Assembly: GCA_030037185.1 (NCBI GenBank)
Contig: JASHRR010000053.1
Location: forward strand, 1 to 25,251
Length of the DNA stretch: 25,251 nucleotides
Source: Xanthobacteraceae bacterium
GTDB taxonomy: Bacteria; Pseudomonadota; Alphaproteobacteria; Rhizobiales; Xanthobacteraceae
Reading direction: 5' to 3'
Part shown: piece by piece, positions 8,688 through 16,556 of the stretch
Numbering within the stretch: position 1 is the stretch's first letter
How the letters are laid out: each line of letters begins with the position of its first letter
Notes under the pieces: model-generated
Told to the model about the DNA's origin: nothing
Databases searched by the model: none
Seen by the model: the letters and a program-made list of their open reading frames with translations, nothing else
Translations under genes and position numbers: made by a program

Positions 8688-11041
8688 TGAGCGACAACGA
8701 TCTCAGCAAGCCGGGCCTGTCGCGCCGCGATCTTCTCTCTACCGCCGCCGCCGCGACCGGCGCGCTCGTGGTCGGCTTCTGGATGCCGCAGCGTGCTAGC
8801 GGCCAAATCATAGATCCGGAAGGTGCCACCTGGGCCAGGGAGCCTGACACAAAGGAGATCAACGCCTGGGTTGTCGTCGCACCCGACGATAGCGTGACGA
8901 TACGCATCGCCCAGACCGAACTCGGCCAAGGGGTGTGGACCTCCAATGCCATGATGATTGCCGAGGAACTGCAATGCGACTGGAGCAAAGTCTCCCCGCA
9001 ATACGCTTCCGTCAATCGCGACGGCCGCGAAATGGCTCCGGAATGGACGCTTGAAGTCATGGGCAAGGGCGCCACCGACCCGTTTGGCGGCGGCGAGCCG
9101 GAATTCGGGCAGCGAAGCCGGACCGGCTCTGAGGGGATCCCGAACAGCCTTTACCGGCGAATGCGCACCAACGCCGCGGCGTCCGTCAAGGACGGCCGCT
9201 ATTATCTTCAGCTTGCCGGCGCGGAAGCGCGCGAACGACTGCTGTTGGCGGCCGCCACATCCTGGGGGGTACCGGTCGAAGAGCTCAGTTCGGCCAATAG
9301 CGTGATCACCCACCGCCCGACCGGGCGCACAACCACATATGGCAAGGTGGCGCCGCTCGCTGCTTTGATGCCGCATCCCCATCCGGAGCGGATCCGCATC
9401 AAGCCTCCCGCGGAATGGACATTGATGGGCACCGAGCAGAAGAATCTCGATGTTCCTCTGAAAGTGACCGGCAAGACCATCTACGGTATCGATGTTCGCC
9501 TGCCCGGCATGAAATGGGCGGCCGTCAAGACCTGCCCGGTCTATGGCGGCACAGCGAAGAATTACGATTTCGAGCGGATCCGCAGCCAGCCCGGCGTCAT
9601 CTCAGCCCTCAACATCCCAATCCCCGATCCGTCGTTGATCCGCGGCCATGTTTTCAGTGGTGGCGTCGCCGTCGTCGCCGAGAGCTGGTACCAAGCCAAG
9701 ACGGCGCTCGATAAGATGCCGATCGAGTGGGATGTGCCGCCCGCCCATGCCGCGCTCAATACAACCAGCATACGCGCAGCGCTGATCGCCGCCCTGGACC
9801 AGCCCGGCCGTGTGCGCGCCAACCTCGGAGACTGCGACAGCGCCTTCTCGCGCAGCGCGAGGATCGTCGAAGCGACCTACTCAACGCCTTACCTTCCACG
9901 CGCCCGGATGGAGCCTGGAAACGCGACGGTGCTTGTCACCGACGACCGGGTCGATATCTGGATCGGTGACCAGAGCCCGCAGGAGACGCGCTACTCGGCT
10001 TCCCGGATCACCGGCATTCCGGAAGAGAACGTCTACCTCCACATGTGCCACCTGGGTGGCGGCTTCGGCCGCAATGGCAACGGTCCACAAGCCGAGCAGG
10101 CGATCTATATCGCCAACCAGAACCGCGGTACGCCGATCCACCTGCTGTGGACGCGCGAGGAAGACTTTATCGGCACGACCTATCGCTCCATGGGGGTTGC
10201 TCGCTTGCGCGCTGCGCTCGATCCCGAAGGCTGGCCGATCGCCATTGAAGTGCGGACCGCTATGGATGAGAAGGCCCCTGGTGCGATCGCCGCGTTCGAC
10301 AAGGCGTCGCGTTACTACGCGCCCAATTACCGCTTCTCGACCCATAGCGCGGCCTTCCACATTCCGGTGGGTACGCGGCGCGGCGTCGGCGAGCCGGCGC
10401 ACGATTTCTATCGTGAGAGCTTCATGGATGAGCTTGCCCACGTGGCTGGCAAGGACCCCTACCTTTATCGCCGCGAGCTGATCTCGCGCACCGACCTCCC
10501 CTACAAGGCTGACATGATCAAGGCGCTGGATACCGCAGCCGAGATGTCTGGCTGGAGCACGGCGCTGCCGCAAGGCGTGGCGCGGGCGATTGCGCTTGAG
10601 GAACGCGGGGCTGAGGGTGGTGGCCACGCCACCATCAGCGCCCAGGTCCACACCGTCGCAATCAGCAAGCAGGGCGAATTGCGGCTGCTGCGCGTTGACG
10701 TTGCGCATGAAGAAGGGTTCGGGTTGGTCAATCCGCTATCGGTCAGGAAACAGATCGAGGGCCAGATCACCTGGTTCTACAACGACACGATGCTTCAGGC
10801 ATGCAATGTCACTGACGGCCGCATTGCGGAGAACAACTTCGACCGCTTCCCGCTCGCGCGCATCAACGAGAATCCGCCGGAGATCCATATCACTTTCTTC
10901 AAGACCGGGCATTGGCTGCGTGGCATGGGTCACGACCGCGGCACCTCGGTGCAATCCGGCATTGCTGATGCGATCTTCCTGATCACCGGGAAGCGTTATC
11001 GGGACCTACCATTGCGCAACCACGACCTGACCTGGAGTTGA
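8687..11041 (+). CDS. Molybdopterin-binding large subunit, xanthine dehydrogenase/isoquinoline 1-oxidoreductase (IorB) family, Tat-exported
   Basis: A 784-aa catalytic subunit of an aldehyde oxidase/xanthine dehydrogenase-type Mo hydroxylase. A twin-arginine signal (LSRRDLL, Arg13-Arg14, then a hydrophobic run ending near ASG) predicts folded export to the periplasm, carrying the small subunit along. QTELGQGVWT, LGGGFGRNGNG (Gly457 onwards, Moco loop) and ESFMDELAHVAGKDP are typical of IorB-like proteins. The last conserved block, normally GVGEP with the catalytic Glu, reads RGMGHDRGTS with His749 at that place. A GVGEP string occurs earlier, at 566-570, where relatives usually have SVGHS or similar. 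The rest is intact and full length, so this looks like a real variant, not decay. The start is fixed by the TAATG overlap. Confidence 0.92.
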   Translation: MSDNDLSKPGLSRRDLLSTAAAATGALVVGFWMPQRASGQIIDPEGATWAREPDTKEINAWVVVAPDDSVTIRIAQTELGQGVWTSNAMMIAEELQCDWSKVSPQYASVNRDGREMAPEWTLEVMGKGATDPFGGGEPEFGQRSRTGSEGIPNSLYRRMRTNAAASVKDGRYYLQLAGAEARERLLLAAATSWGVPVEELSSANSVITHRPTGRTTTYGKVAPLAALMPHPHPERIRIKPPAEWTLMGTEQKNLDVPLKVTGKTIYGIDVRLPGMKWAAVKTCPVYGGTAKNYDFERIRSQPGVISALNIPIPDPSLIRGHVFSGGVAVVAESWYQAKTALDKMPIEWDVPPAHAALNTTSIRAALIAALDQPGRVRANLGDCDSAFSRSARIVEATYSTPYLPRARMEPGNATVLVTDDRVDIWIGDQSPQETRYSASRITGIPEENVYLHMCHLGGGFGRNGNGPQAEQAIYIANQNRGTPIHLLWTREEDFIGTTYRSMGVARLRAALDPEGWPIAIEVRTAMDEKAPGAIAAFDKASRYYAPNYRFSTHSAAFHIPVGTRRGVGEPAHDFYRESFMDELAHVAGKDPYLYRRELISRTDLPYKADMIKALDTAAEMSGWSTALPQGVARAIALEERGAEGGGHATISAQVHTVAISKQGELRLLRVDVAHEEGFGLVNPLSVRKQIEGQITWFYNDTMLQACNVTDGRIAENNFDRFPLARINENPPEIHITFFKTGHWLRGMGHDRGTSVQSGIADAIFLITGKRYRDLPLRNHDLTWS

Positions 11042-11223
11042 AGCTCCTTCAGGAGAGAGATTTTCGAAGGGTAGGTTGTCCTTACGGATGCGGGGACGGC
11101 CGGTCTGCCTGAACAATCGAGGATTGCGGCAGGTAATGGTCGCTTGCCAAACCCTGCCACCGATAGCGTGGCGGGAAGCCGATGCAGACAATCGTGTAAG
11201 CTGTAGGAGTTTGAGCCGTCCGA

Positions 11224-11240
11224 TCGCCCATTGTGGGCGA
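11224..11240. repeat. Inverted repeat (hairpin 1)
   Basis: TCGCCCA and TGGGCGA are exact reverse complements separated by TTG, giving a 7-bp GC-rich stem with a 3-base loop. No T-run follows. Confidence 0.5.
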
Positions 11241-11252
11241 GCCGATAGCTGA

Positions 11253-11302
11253 AACCGCGCGGCGACCGACAGCGTTGCGACCGCCTATGTTATCGCGCGG
11301 TT
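11253..11302. repeat. Inverted repeat (hairpin 2)
   Basis: AACCGCGCG (11253-11261) and CGCGCGGTT (11294-11302) are exact 9-base reverse complements. The 32-base loop contains a direct repeat of GCGACCG. Confidence 0.5.
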
Positions 11303-11336
11303 CGTAGAGGTGTCGCAACCCATCCGCCAACCTGAA

Positions 11337-11402
11337 GGCGGGGGCTTTTGCCTCAGCCTCAACAGAACCGGCCTCCGGCCGGCGTGCTCTGAGCCCCCCG
11401 CC
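11337..11402. repeat. Long imperfect hairpin (hairpin 3)
   Basis: GGCGGGGGCT (11337-11346) pairs with AGCCCCCCGCC (11392-11402) with one bulged C. Inside are a further CTCAG/CTGAG pair and a CCGGCC-T-CCGGCC duplication. The outer stem is strong enough to act as a transcription terminator or RNA structure, although no T-run follows. Confidence 0.45.
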
Positions 11403-11568
11403 TAATCTAAAGACTGCCTAAAGACCGGGGCACGTCGCGCAATTTGATCGTGGACGCGCTAGAACCAGTCGCGTCCGACCGCGCAGCCTGGGAAAAATTC
11501 GGACCGCTATCCCCGCAAGTGGAGCTATAGTGGCCCCGTCGGTTTCCATATTGCAGGAGGACGCCACT

Positions 11569-12396
11569 ATGAATTCGATTCGCCGCAATCTCATTCGCCA
11601 CGGGACGGCATGGGTGGCCGTGGGTACGCTCGCCAACTCCGGACTTTTCACACCAAGGCCCGTACGTGCACAGGGCGCGGCGGGACTGCCGATGCCCGAC
11701 GTCAAGGCGCTGGTTTTCGACACATTCGGCACCGTCGTCGATTGGCGCAATGGAGTTGCGCGCGAGGCGGAGCGAATTCTCAAGCCCCTGGGCTATGATC
11801 TCGACTGGCTCGCGTTCGCGGATGCCTGGCGCAAGGAATACGGGCCGAGCATGGAGGAAGTGCGAAGCGGCCGCCGGCCGTTCGTCAAGCTGGACATTCT
11901 GCATCGAGAAAATCTTGATCGGATTCGGCCGCGGTTCAAGCTCGACAAGCTCGCGGAGCCGACGATCGCGGAGCTTAACCTTGCCTGGCATAAGCTCGAT
12001 GCCTGGCCGGACGTGGGCCCAGCCTTTGCCCGGCTGCACAAGCGGTTCCTGATGGCACCTTGCTCGAATGGCAACATTGCGCTGATGGCCGATGTGGCGC
12101 GGCGCAACAACATCCCGTGGGACGCTATCCTTGGTTCGGAGATCGCCCAGGGGTACAAGCCACAGCCGAAGGTTTACCTGGCGACTTGCGAGGCGTTCAA
12201 TCTCAAGCCCGAGCAAGTCATGATGTGCGCCGCGCATAGCGGCGACTTGTCGTCCGCCCAGAAGCTCGGACTGCGCACAGGCCATATAGGGCGGCCGGGG
12301 GAGGGCGGTCCAGGTACGGGTGAGAGCGAACCCAAGGGGTCGTTCGACGTCGTGGGCAAGAACTTCCACGATTTTGCGGACAAGCTCGGGGTATAA
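11569..12396 (+). CDS. Exported haloacid dehalogenase-like (HAD type II) hydrolase
   Basis: A 275-aa HAD-fold hydrolase with an N-terminal export signal (MNSIRRNLIR, hydrophobic AWVAVGTLAN, likely cleavage after VRA near residue 34), so it probably acts in the periplasm. Motif I is VFDTFGTVVDW with nucleophile Asp51 and Thr55. Motif II is APCSNGN (Ser166, Asn167). Motif III is GYKPQPKVY (Lys197, Tyr203). Motif IV is AAHSGDL with Asp226. True L-2-haloacid dehalogenases carry Ser-x-Asn before the last Asp; here those places are Ala221 and His223. Dehalogenation is therefore not assured, and a phosphatase or other role is possible. AGGAGG eight bases upstream fixes the start. It stands between two redox genes on the same strand. 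Confidence 0.87.
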   Translation: MNSIRRNLIRHGTAWVAVGTLANSGLFTPRPVRAQGAAGLPMPDVKALVFDTFGTVVDWRNGVAREAERILKPLGYDLDWLAFADAWRKEYGPSMEEVRSGRRPFVKLDILHRENLDRIRPRFKLDKLAEPTIAELNLAWHKLDAWPDVGPAFARLHKRFLMAPCSNGNIALMADVARRNNIPWDAILGSEIAQGYKPQPKVYLATCEAFNLKPEQVMMCAAHSGDLSSAQKLGLRTGHIGRPGEGGPGTGESEPKGSFDVVGKNFHDFADKLGV

Positions 12397-12711
12397 CTGC
12401 GCGACGGCTGAGACCGCGGCAACTGCATCGCGTGCGAGCGCAACGCGAAGGTCGCAAGCGGTCCCTCCCGCAACAGTGCTCGCGCCGGATCGGTCGGTTT
12501 TCATCCCCTGATCAACCAGCGGGCTTGATCGTGACCAGCCGGGGCCCGCGATGTCGCAAAACCTTTGTGAGGCAATAGCACTCGGTATCGCCAATGCGGC
12601 GTGGCACACCTGCGCCGCTACCGGCGGGCGCCCACCTGCTTCGCATCCACCTTCCGTCGCGCAGAAAAACGGCGCGATCGCTCGGCTTCAGCAGGACGAG
12701 GTACCACCAAC
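12397..12711. other. Intergenic region without a recognisable gene
   Basis: About 315 bases between the HAD gene and the PQQ dehydrogenase. Short frames are present but lack homology-like motifs. The dehydrogenase's ribosome site AGGACGAGG lies near the end, so any promoter is presumably here; I could not identify one. Confidence 0.4.
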
Positions 12712-14439
12712 ATGCGCACGACCATCTCCATATCAACCATGACCTGCGTCGCGCTCACCGTGCTGCCGGCCGCTGCCGGCGACACGACTTACGAGCGGCT
12801 CGTCAATCCCGAGCCACAGAACTGGCTCATGCACCATCACGACTACAGCGCGCAACGCTACTCCCCGCTCGACAATATCAATCGCGCCAACATCCGGAAC
12901 ATGAGGTTGCTGTTCGCAGTAGCGCTCGGCGGCACCTCCAAGGACGACAGCCTCGAAGCGACGCCTCTCGTCGAAGATGGATTCTTGTACATCGCCGACA
13001 GCTCGGGGATTGTTTCGAAGGTCGACGTGCGCTCCGGCACCGCCGGCCCGATCGTCTGGAAGATGGACCCGGGCCAGGGAAAGCCCGACCGCGACCGCGG
13101 CGTTGCGCTATGGAACAACCTCGTCATCTCGGTCACGGGCTATGACGGACGTGTCATCGCGACCGACAAGGAAACCGGCACGGTCGTGTGGGACAAGAAC
13201 CTCCTCGACAAAGACGAAGTTGGTCTCACCGAGCTCAGCGCGGCGCCGCTCGCCCTCAAGGACGCGATCCTGGTGCCTGCCTCCGGCGGCGACCACGGCA
13301 CCCGCAGCTGGATCGCTTCGCTCGAGCCCAAAAGCGGCAGCCTGCTATGGAAGACTTTTTCGGTGCCGGCACCGGGCGAGCCCGGCAGCGAAACCTGGAA
13401 GGACAAGCACAATGCCTGGCGCACCGGCGGCGGCGCGTTCTACAGCACGGGCTCCTACGATCCCGTCACCAACCTGACCTATTGGGGCTCCGGCAACCCG
13501 GTGCCTGCCCTTGATGCGAGTTATCGGCCGGGCGACAATCTCTACACCAACAGCGCAATCGCCTTCGATGCCGCGACAGGCAAGATCAGGTGGTATCACC
13601 AGTACACGCCCAACGATAACCGCGACTACGACGAAACTGGCAGCCACATCCTCATCGACACCAAGATCGATAGCGAGGATCGCAGGATCCTGTTTCATCC
13701 GGGCCGTAACGGCTTCGCGTATACCTTCGATCGCATCAACGGGCAGTTCCTCAAGGCGGTGCAGACGGTCAAGCAGCTGAATTGGACCAAGGGTATCGAC
13801 CCCAAGACCGGCAAGCCCGTTGACTACGATCCGAGCCGGGACATCCAAATCTATGCGGCCGCGGCGAACTCGGTCGAGGACAAGGCCGCCCGGCAGGTAT
13901 GTCCCAACGTTGCGGGCGGCACCAACTACTGGCCGTCCTCCTACAGCCGCAGGACCGGGCTCTTGTACGTACCGCTCCAAGAAGGCTGCAGCCAGATCAC
14001 GACCGACACCAGCGCCCATGTGATCGGCCGCATCACCGGCGGCATCACGGGCGGCGCCGGCCCCGTCACCGGCGGCCTCATCGCGATCGACCCGGCGGGC
14101 GCGGCCGTGAAAAAGCGCCTCGACCTGCCGTATCCGAATCCGGCGGGGGCGCTCACTACCGCCGGCGGCATCGTCGTTACCGCCATGATCGACGGAACGA
14201 TCCTCGCCTATGACGATCAGACCTTCGACGAGCTGTGGCGCATCAATGTCGGCTCTGGCTTTAACGCGGCGCCGATGACCTACGCGGTCAACGGCAAGCA
14301 ATACATTGCGATTGCATCAGGCCTGTGCTGCGACGGGCGCGGCGCGCCGCTGCCCCGCAATAGCCGCGGCCGCGTCGCCCGCACGCCGGAACTGCGCATG
14401 CAGGGCAACGCTACCGTCGTGTGGGTGTTCGGGCTGTGA
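12712..14439 (+). CDS. PQQ-dependent alcohol dehydrogenase, probable lanthanide type, secreted
   Basis: A 575-aa periplasmic quinoprotein of the methanol/ethanol dehydrogenase family, oxidising alcohols or aldehydes with pyrroloquinoline quinone. A short signal peptide (MRTTISISTM to about AAAG, residue 23) precedes the mature start, which contains the family's WLMHHHDYSAQRYSPLDNIN. NDNRDYDETG supplies the catalytic Asp305 and, two residues on, Asp307, the extra metal ligand that marks lanthanide-dependent (XoxF/ExaF-like) enzymes. Asn262 in WGSGNP is the expected Asn ligand. The Glu ligand of methanol dehydrogenase is Asp194 here (SGGDHG). Vicinal Cys539-Cys540 lie near the C-terminus, away from the usual disulfide site. 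No c-type heme motif is present, so a separate cytochrome acceptor is needed. The ATG at 12712 follows AGGACGAGG. Confidence 0.92.
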   Translation: MRTTISISTMTCVALTVLPAAAGDTTYERLVNPEPQNWLMHHHDYSAQRYSPLDNINRANIRNMRLLFAVALGGTSKDDSLEATPLVEDGFLYIADSSGIVSKVDVRSGTAGPIVWKMDPGQGKPDRDRGVALWNNLVISVTGYDGRVIATDKETGTVVWDKNLLDKDEVGLTELSAAPLALKDAILVPASGGDHGTRSWIASLEPKSGSLLWKTFSVPAPGEPGSETWKDKHNAWRTGGGAFYSTGSYDPVTNLTYWGSGNPVPALDASYRPGDNLYTNSAIAFDAATGKIRWYHQYTPNDNRDYDETGSHILIDTKIDSEDRRILFHPGRNGFAYTFDRINGQFLKAVQTVKQLNWTKGIDPKTGKPVDYDPSRDIQIYAAAANSVEDKAARQVCPNVAGGTNYWPSSYSRRTGLLYVPLQEGCSQITTDTSAHVIGRITGGITGGAGPVTGGLIAIDPAGAAVKKRLDLPYPNPAGALTTAGGIVVTAMIDGTILAYDDQTFDELWRINVGSGFNAAPMTYAVNGKQYIAIASGLCCDGRGAPLPRNSRGRVARTPELRMQGNATVVWVFGL

Positions 14440-14684
14440 GGTGACGCGGGATGAACTTCGCTTTCTGGCGCCTCGCCTCTGGCGGGCCGCTCGGTTCTCT
14501 GGAGCTGTTCCCTTTCGAGTAGAACCGCACCGTTCCCGAGCTTGCTCAAGCTGTCGCCCGGTTTCGAAGAGAACAATCGTCCACAGAGAGACGCCTGCAG
14601 CCGATACACCCGTTGAGCTGATCGCGAAGCCGGGCGAGGCAATCCGATCGGTCAACATGTCCCTCAAGATCGTGGAGAGGCGTT
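14440..14684. other. Intergenic debris, no recognisable gene
   Basis: About 245 bases after the PQQ dehydrogenase stop. Overlapping frames on both strands run in from the dehydrogenase, but none carries a recognisable domain. It leads directly into a DUF927-like fragment. Confidence 0.4.
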
Positions 14685-14765
14685 TTGGAAGATGCGGATA
14701 GCCAAGCGCCATCCGCCGCCGCGCGGTTTGCGCTGATCGGCGCGGCTGGCGAGCTTACGACGGCG
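14685..14765 (+). pseudogene. Fragment resembling a DUF927 (phage/plasmid primase-helicase-like) protein
   Basis: This short frame contains AAARFALIGAAGELTTA, which matches from memory the conserved RFALVAAAGELA block near the end of DUF927-domain proteins found on plasmids, prophages and integrative elements. The match stops abruptly after GELTTA, and nothing matching precedes it. I therefore treat it as a leftover of a mobile element. The match is short, so the call is tentative. Confidence 0.35.
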
Positions 14766-14913
14766 GTGCGAGCGCGACGACGACCACGCGATGGGTCGCT
14801 TCCCTTGGTGTGACCGCTGGGGCGCCTACCGACCTTCTCTCTCCGTGAGCGACGTCTATGACCACGTTTATCACCTGGAGTCAGATTTGACGGTGCCGCC
14901 GATGGAGGGAGCG

Positions 14914-15273
14914 CTAGGAATGTCCTCCTTGGATTATTCGGAGCGTCGGCCGGTCTCGCTTCAGATTGGAGATTGCGCGATCGGTAACGTCGACGTCTTC
15001 GGTGTTGCGCTCGGCGGAGCCGGCGAGGGAGCGGAATGACAGCACAGTGGCGGACTGCAGTGGTCGCTCACCGACGCACCGGCAAACGAAAGTCAATTTC
15101 TCAAGACGGCGCTGCACGCGATGCCTCTCGAAGGTGAGCGTCCGTCGAATTTGCGACGCCCACGGATCCTCGAAATACCGGAGCCGACATTCCTCGACAT
15201 GGTGGTCGATGGCGGCAAGCATGTACTTTAGATCCGTGATTTCGGCGTTGACTTTTTTAAGATCAATTGCCAT
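14914..15273 (-). CDS. Small helical hypothetical protein
   Basis: A 119-aa protein I do not recognise. Its first 70 residues (MAIDLKKVNAEITDLKYML, then a run rich in Arg, Glu and Leu) look like an amphipathic helical hairpin or coiled coil. The C-terminal third is less ordered. GGGAG eight bases before the ATG supports the start; the open frame continues upstream in arginine- and proline-rich, implausible sequence. A competing open frame on the other strand (14791-15039) is less protein-like. It lies among gene debris, so expression is uncertain. Confidence 0.4.
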   Translation of the reverse strand: MAIDLKKVNAEITDLKYMLAAIDHHVEECRLRYFEDPWASQIRRTLTFERHRVQRRLEKLTFVCRCVGERPLQSATVLSFRSLAGSAERNTEDVDVTDRAISNLKRDRPTLRIIQGGHS

Positions 15274-15680
15274 AGCGTCGCTCCCGCGGCTACTGTTCGC
15301 GTTTCGGCGGCCGAACGCGACCTCCCTGAAAAGCAATTGGCCCCGGTATTGGTTGCCAGGGCCAATGATGGCCAATGACCAGCCAGAGGGGCGTCGGGAA
15401 GGCGGGCATTGACCGGCGGCCAGAGAACCACACGGCGCTAATGGCCGTCTGTCCGTTGGGCGGCTTTGCGGCAAGAACAATCTGGGGAAAAAGAGCCCCC
15501 GCGGGGTCCGCACGAAGGCGTCTGAGTGTGCGCGGTCGACCCTCAGGTATCGGGAGAAGCAGAGACGCGTGAGCGTATCCCGGCCGCCAGGCCCGCCTTT
15601 CCTCGCAGCACTCGCTGGATCGCGCGCCAGGAAGTTACCCCGGTTCGTCGGCTACTAGCGCCGCGGCTCAAATGCGTGCT
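15274..15680. other. Non-coding or decayed stretch
   Basis: About 400 bases between the small hypothetical gene and the ankyrin relic. Frames here are arginine/proline-rich and lack recognisable motifs. I see no RNA gene and no repeat of note. Confidence 0.4.
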
Positions 15681-15794
15681 CGTGGCCACGTAAGGATAGC
15701 GGGCGGCGATGATTTCGGCCTCTTCGACCGTGCCCAACTGGTGAGCGTTGCGTTGTACGCATGCGGCTTCGATGAACGCAGACGCGGGATCATC
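15681..15794 (-). pseudogene. N-terminal fragment of an ankyrin-repeat family protein
   Basis: Read on the minus strand this gives ASAFIEAACV, then HQLGTVEEAEIIAARYP ending in YVAT. It closely follows, from memory, the start of a family of alphaproteobacterial ankyrin-repeat proteins (F-EAACVP....HASGTLE-AEAIL--HP-VA). The following residues diverge at once and no ankyrin repeats continue in frame. A matching C-terminal piece of the same kind of protein lies just upstream but on the opposite strand, so the gene appears broken and inverted. Confidence 0.5.
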
Positions 15795-15871
15795 GAGCGG
15801 GGCGGGCGGGCGGCACGGAATCGACCTCCGTGATCGAGAACACCATTGTATGTAACAGCCGCCGCCAGCCA

Positions 15872-16043
15872 CAAGACGTGGCGCTCAAGCGCGGTGCCGA
15901 CCCCAACGATGAAGAGACGGCGTATCAGGTCATCGAAACGCGGAGACACGGCGCTGCAAATTCTGCTCGACAGCGGCAAACTGAACGCGCGCAGCATGGG
16001 CACCTTGCTTCGGCGCTAATGCAATTGGCATGATCCGGAAGGT
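15872..16043 (+). pseudogene. Inner fragment of an ankyrin-repeat family protein, frameshifted
   Basis: One frame gives LKRGADPNDEETAYQVIET. After a shift near 15941-15945 the next frame gives DTALQILLDSGKLNARSMG, then TLLRR, an in-frame TAA at 16017-16019, and CNWHDPEG. Together these follow the ankyrin-protein pattern L--GADPNDEET.Y....D-AL--L--SGKL...S--T-LLR---WHD-EG. One frameshift plus one stop within about 170 bases shows decay. It is oriented opposite to the N-terminal fragment 80 bases away. Confidence 0.55.
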
Positions 16044-16556
16044 CCTCAGCCCCGGAGTTCAGCCTCATGTCACTACCACCATCAGGGTTACAGTAACTTG
16101 CCGGTGAGTGCTGCGCCGTGAGCAAATCGCGTGTGGTTCATTTGTGCACCTAGTTAGTTCGTTGTTCTGCCTGGTACCGTGCCCGTTGGCGGGAGCGGCT
16201 CTTGTGCCGGCCGAATCGCAAGCGCCGACCGAGCAGCTCAGGGCCCGGCCTTGGATGCCGGTAGCCAAACGTCCGTCGAGCATCTGGCACGCCGGCCAGT
16301 CGGGCTGCGGCGTCTTGCCCCGCGGCGGGTAGTGGGTTTTGCGCCGCCGCACTATAACTTAGTTTTCCCCATCTCGGAGACATTATCGGCGTAAGTGGTG
16401 GCGAACCCGCACTCCATCTGGGATTGGCCCTAAAGTATTCGTATATAGCTCGATGGCAGGCCGAACCCAGTATGGAGTTGAAAGCCGGTGTGGCTTCCTT
16501 TCATAGTCGATTCGGCGCTGTATCGGCCATTGGCGCGGAGGGCTAAGTCGGTGACA
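16044..16556. other. Intergenic stretch without a recognisable gene
   Basis: About 510 bases. A 74-codon + frame at 16108-16332 has a hydrophobic start but no recognisable domain or good ribosome site, so it is not called. Base composition shifts toward AT from about 16350 onward, leading into the AT-rich methyltransferase. Confidence 0.4.

Larger units (their letters stand above)
11042..11568. other. Gene-free, hairpin-rich intergenic region
   Basis: About 527 bases between the Mo hydroxylase and the HAD gene hold no convincing coding sequence. The stretch 11220-11402 contains three separate inverted repeats in a row, listed individually. The HAD gene's ribosome site (AGGAGG at 11555-11560) lies at the end of the region. 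Confidence 0.6.

Noticed and set aside
11407..12609. A 400-codon minus-strand open frame.
   Set aside because: It mirrors the HAD gene, which has a signal peptide, ribosome site and all HAD motifs on the plus strand.
14791..15039. An 82-codon plus-strand frame opposite the small hypothetical gene.
   Set aside because: No ribosome site and it overlaps the more protein-like minus-strand frame.
16108..16332. A 74-codon plus-strand frame with a hydrophobic start.
   Set aside because: No ribosome site, no recognisable domain and overlapping minus-strand frames of equal quality.
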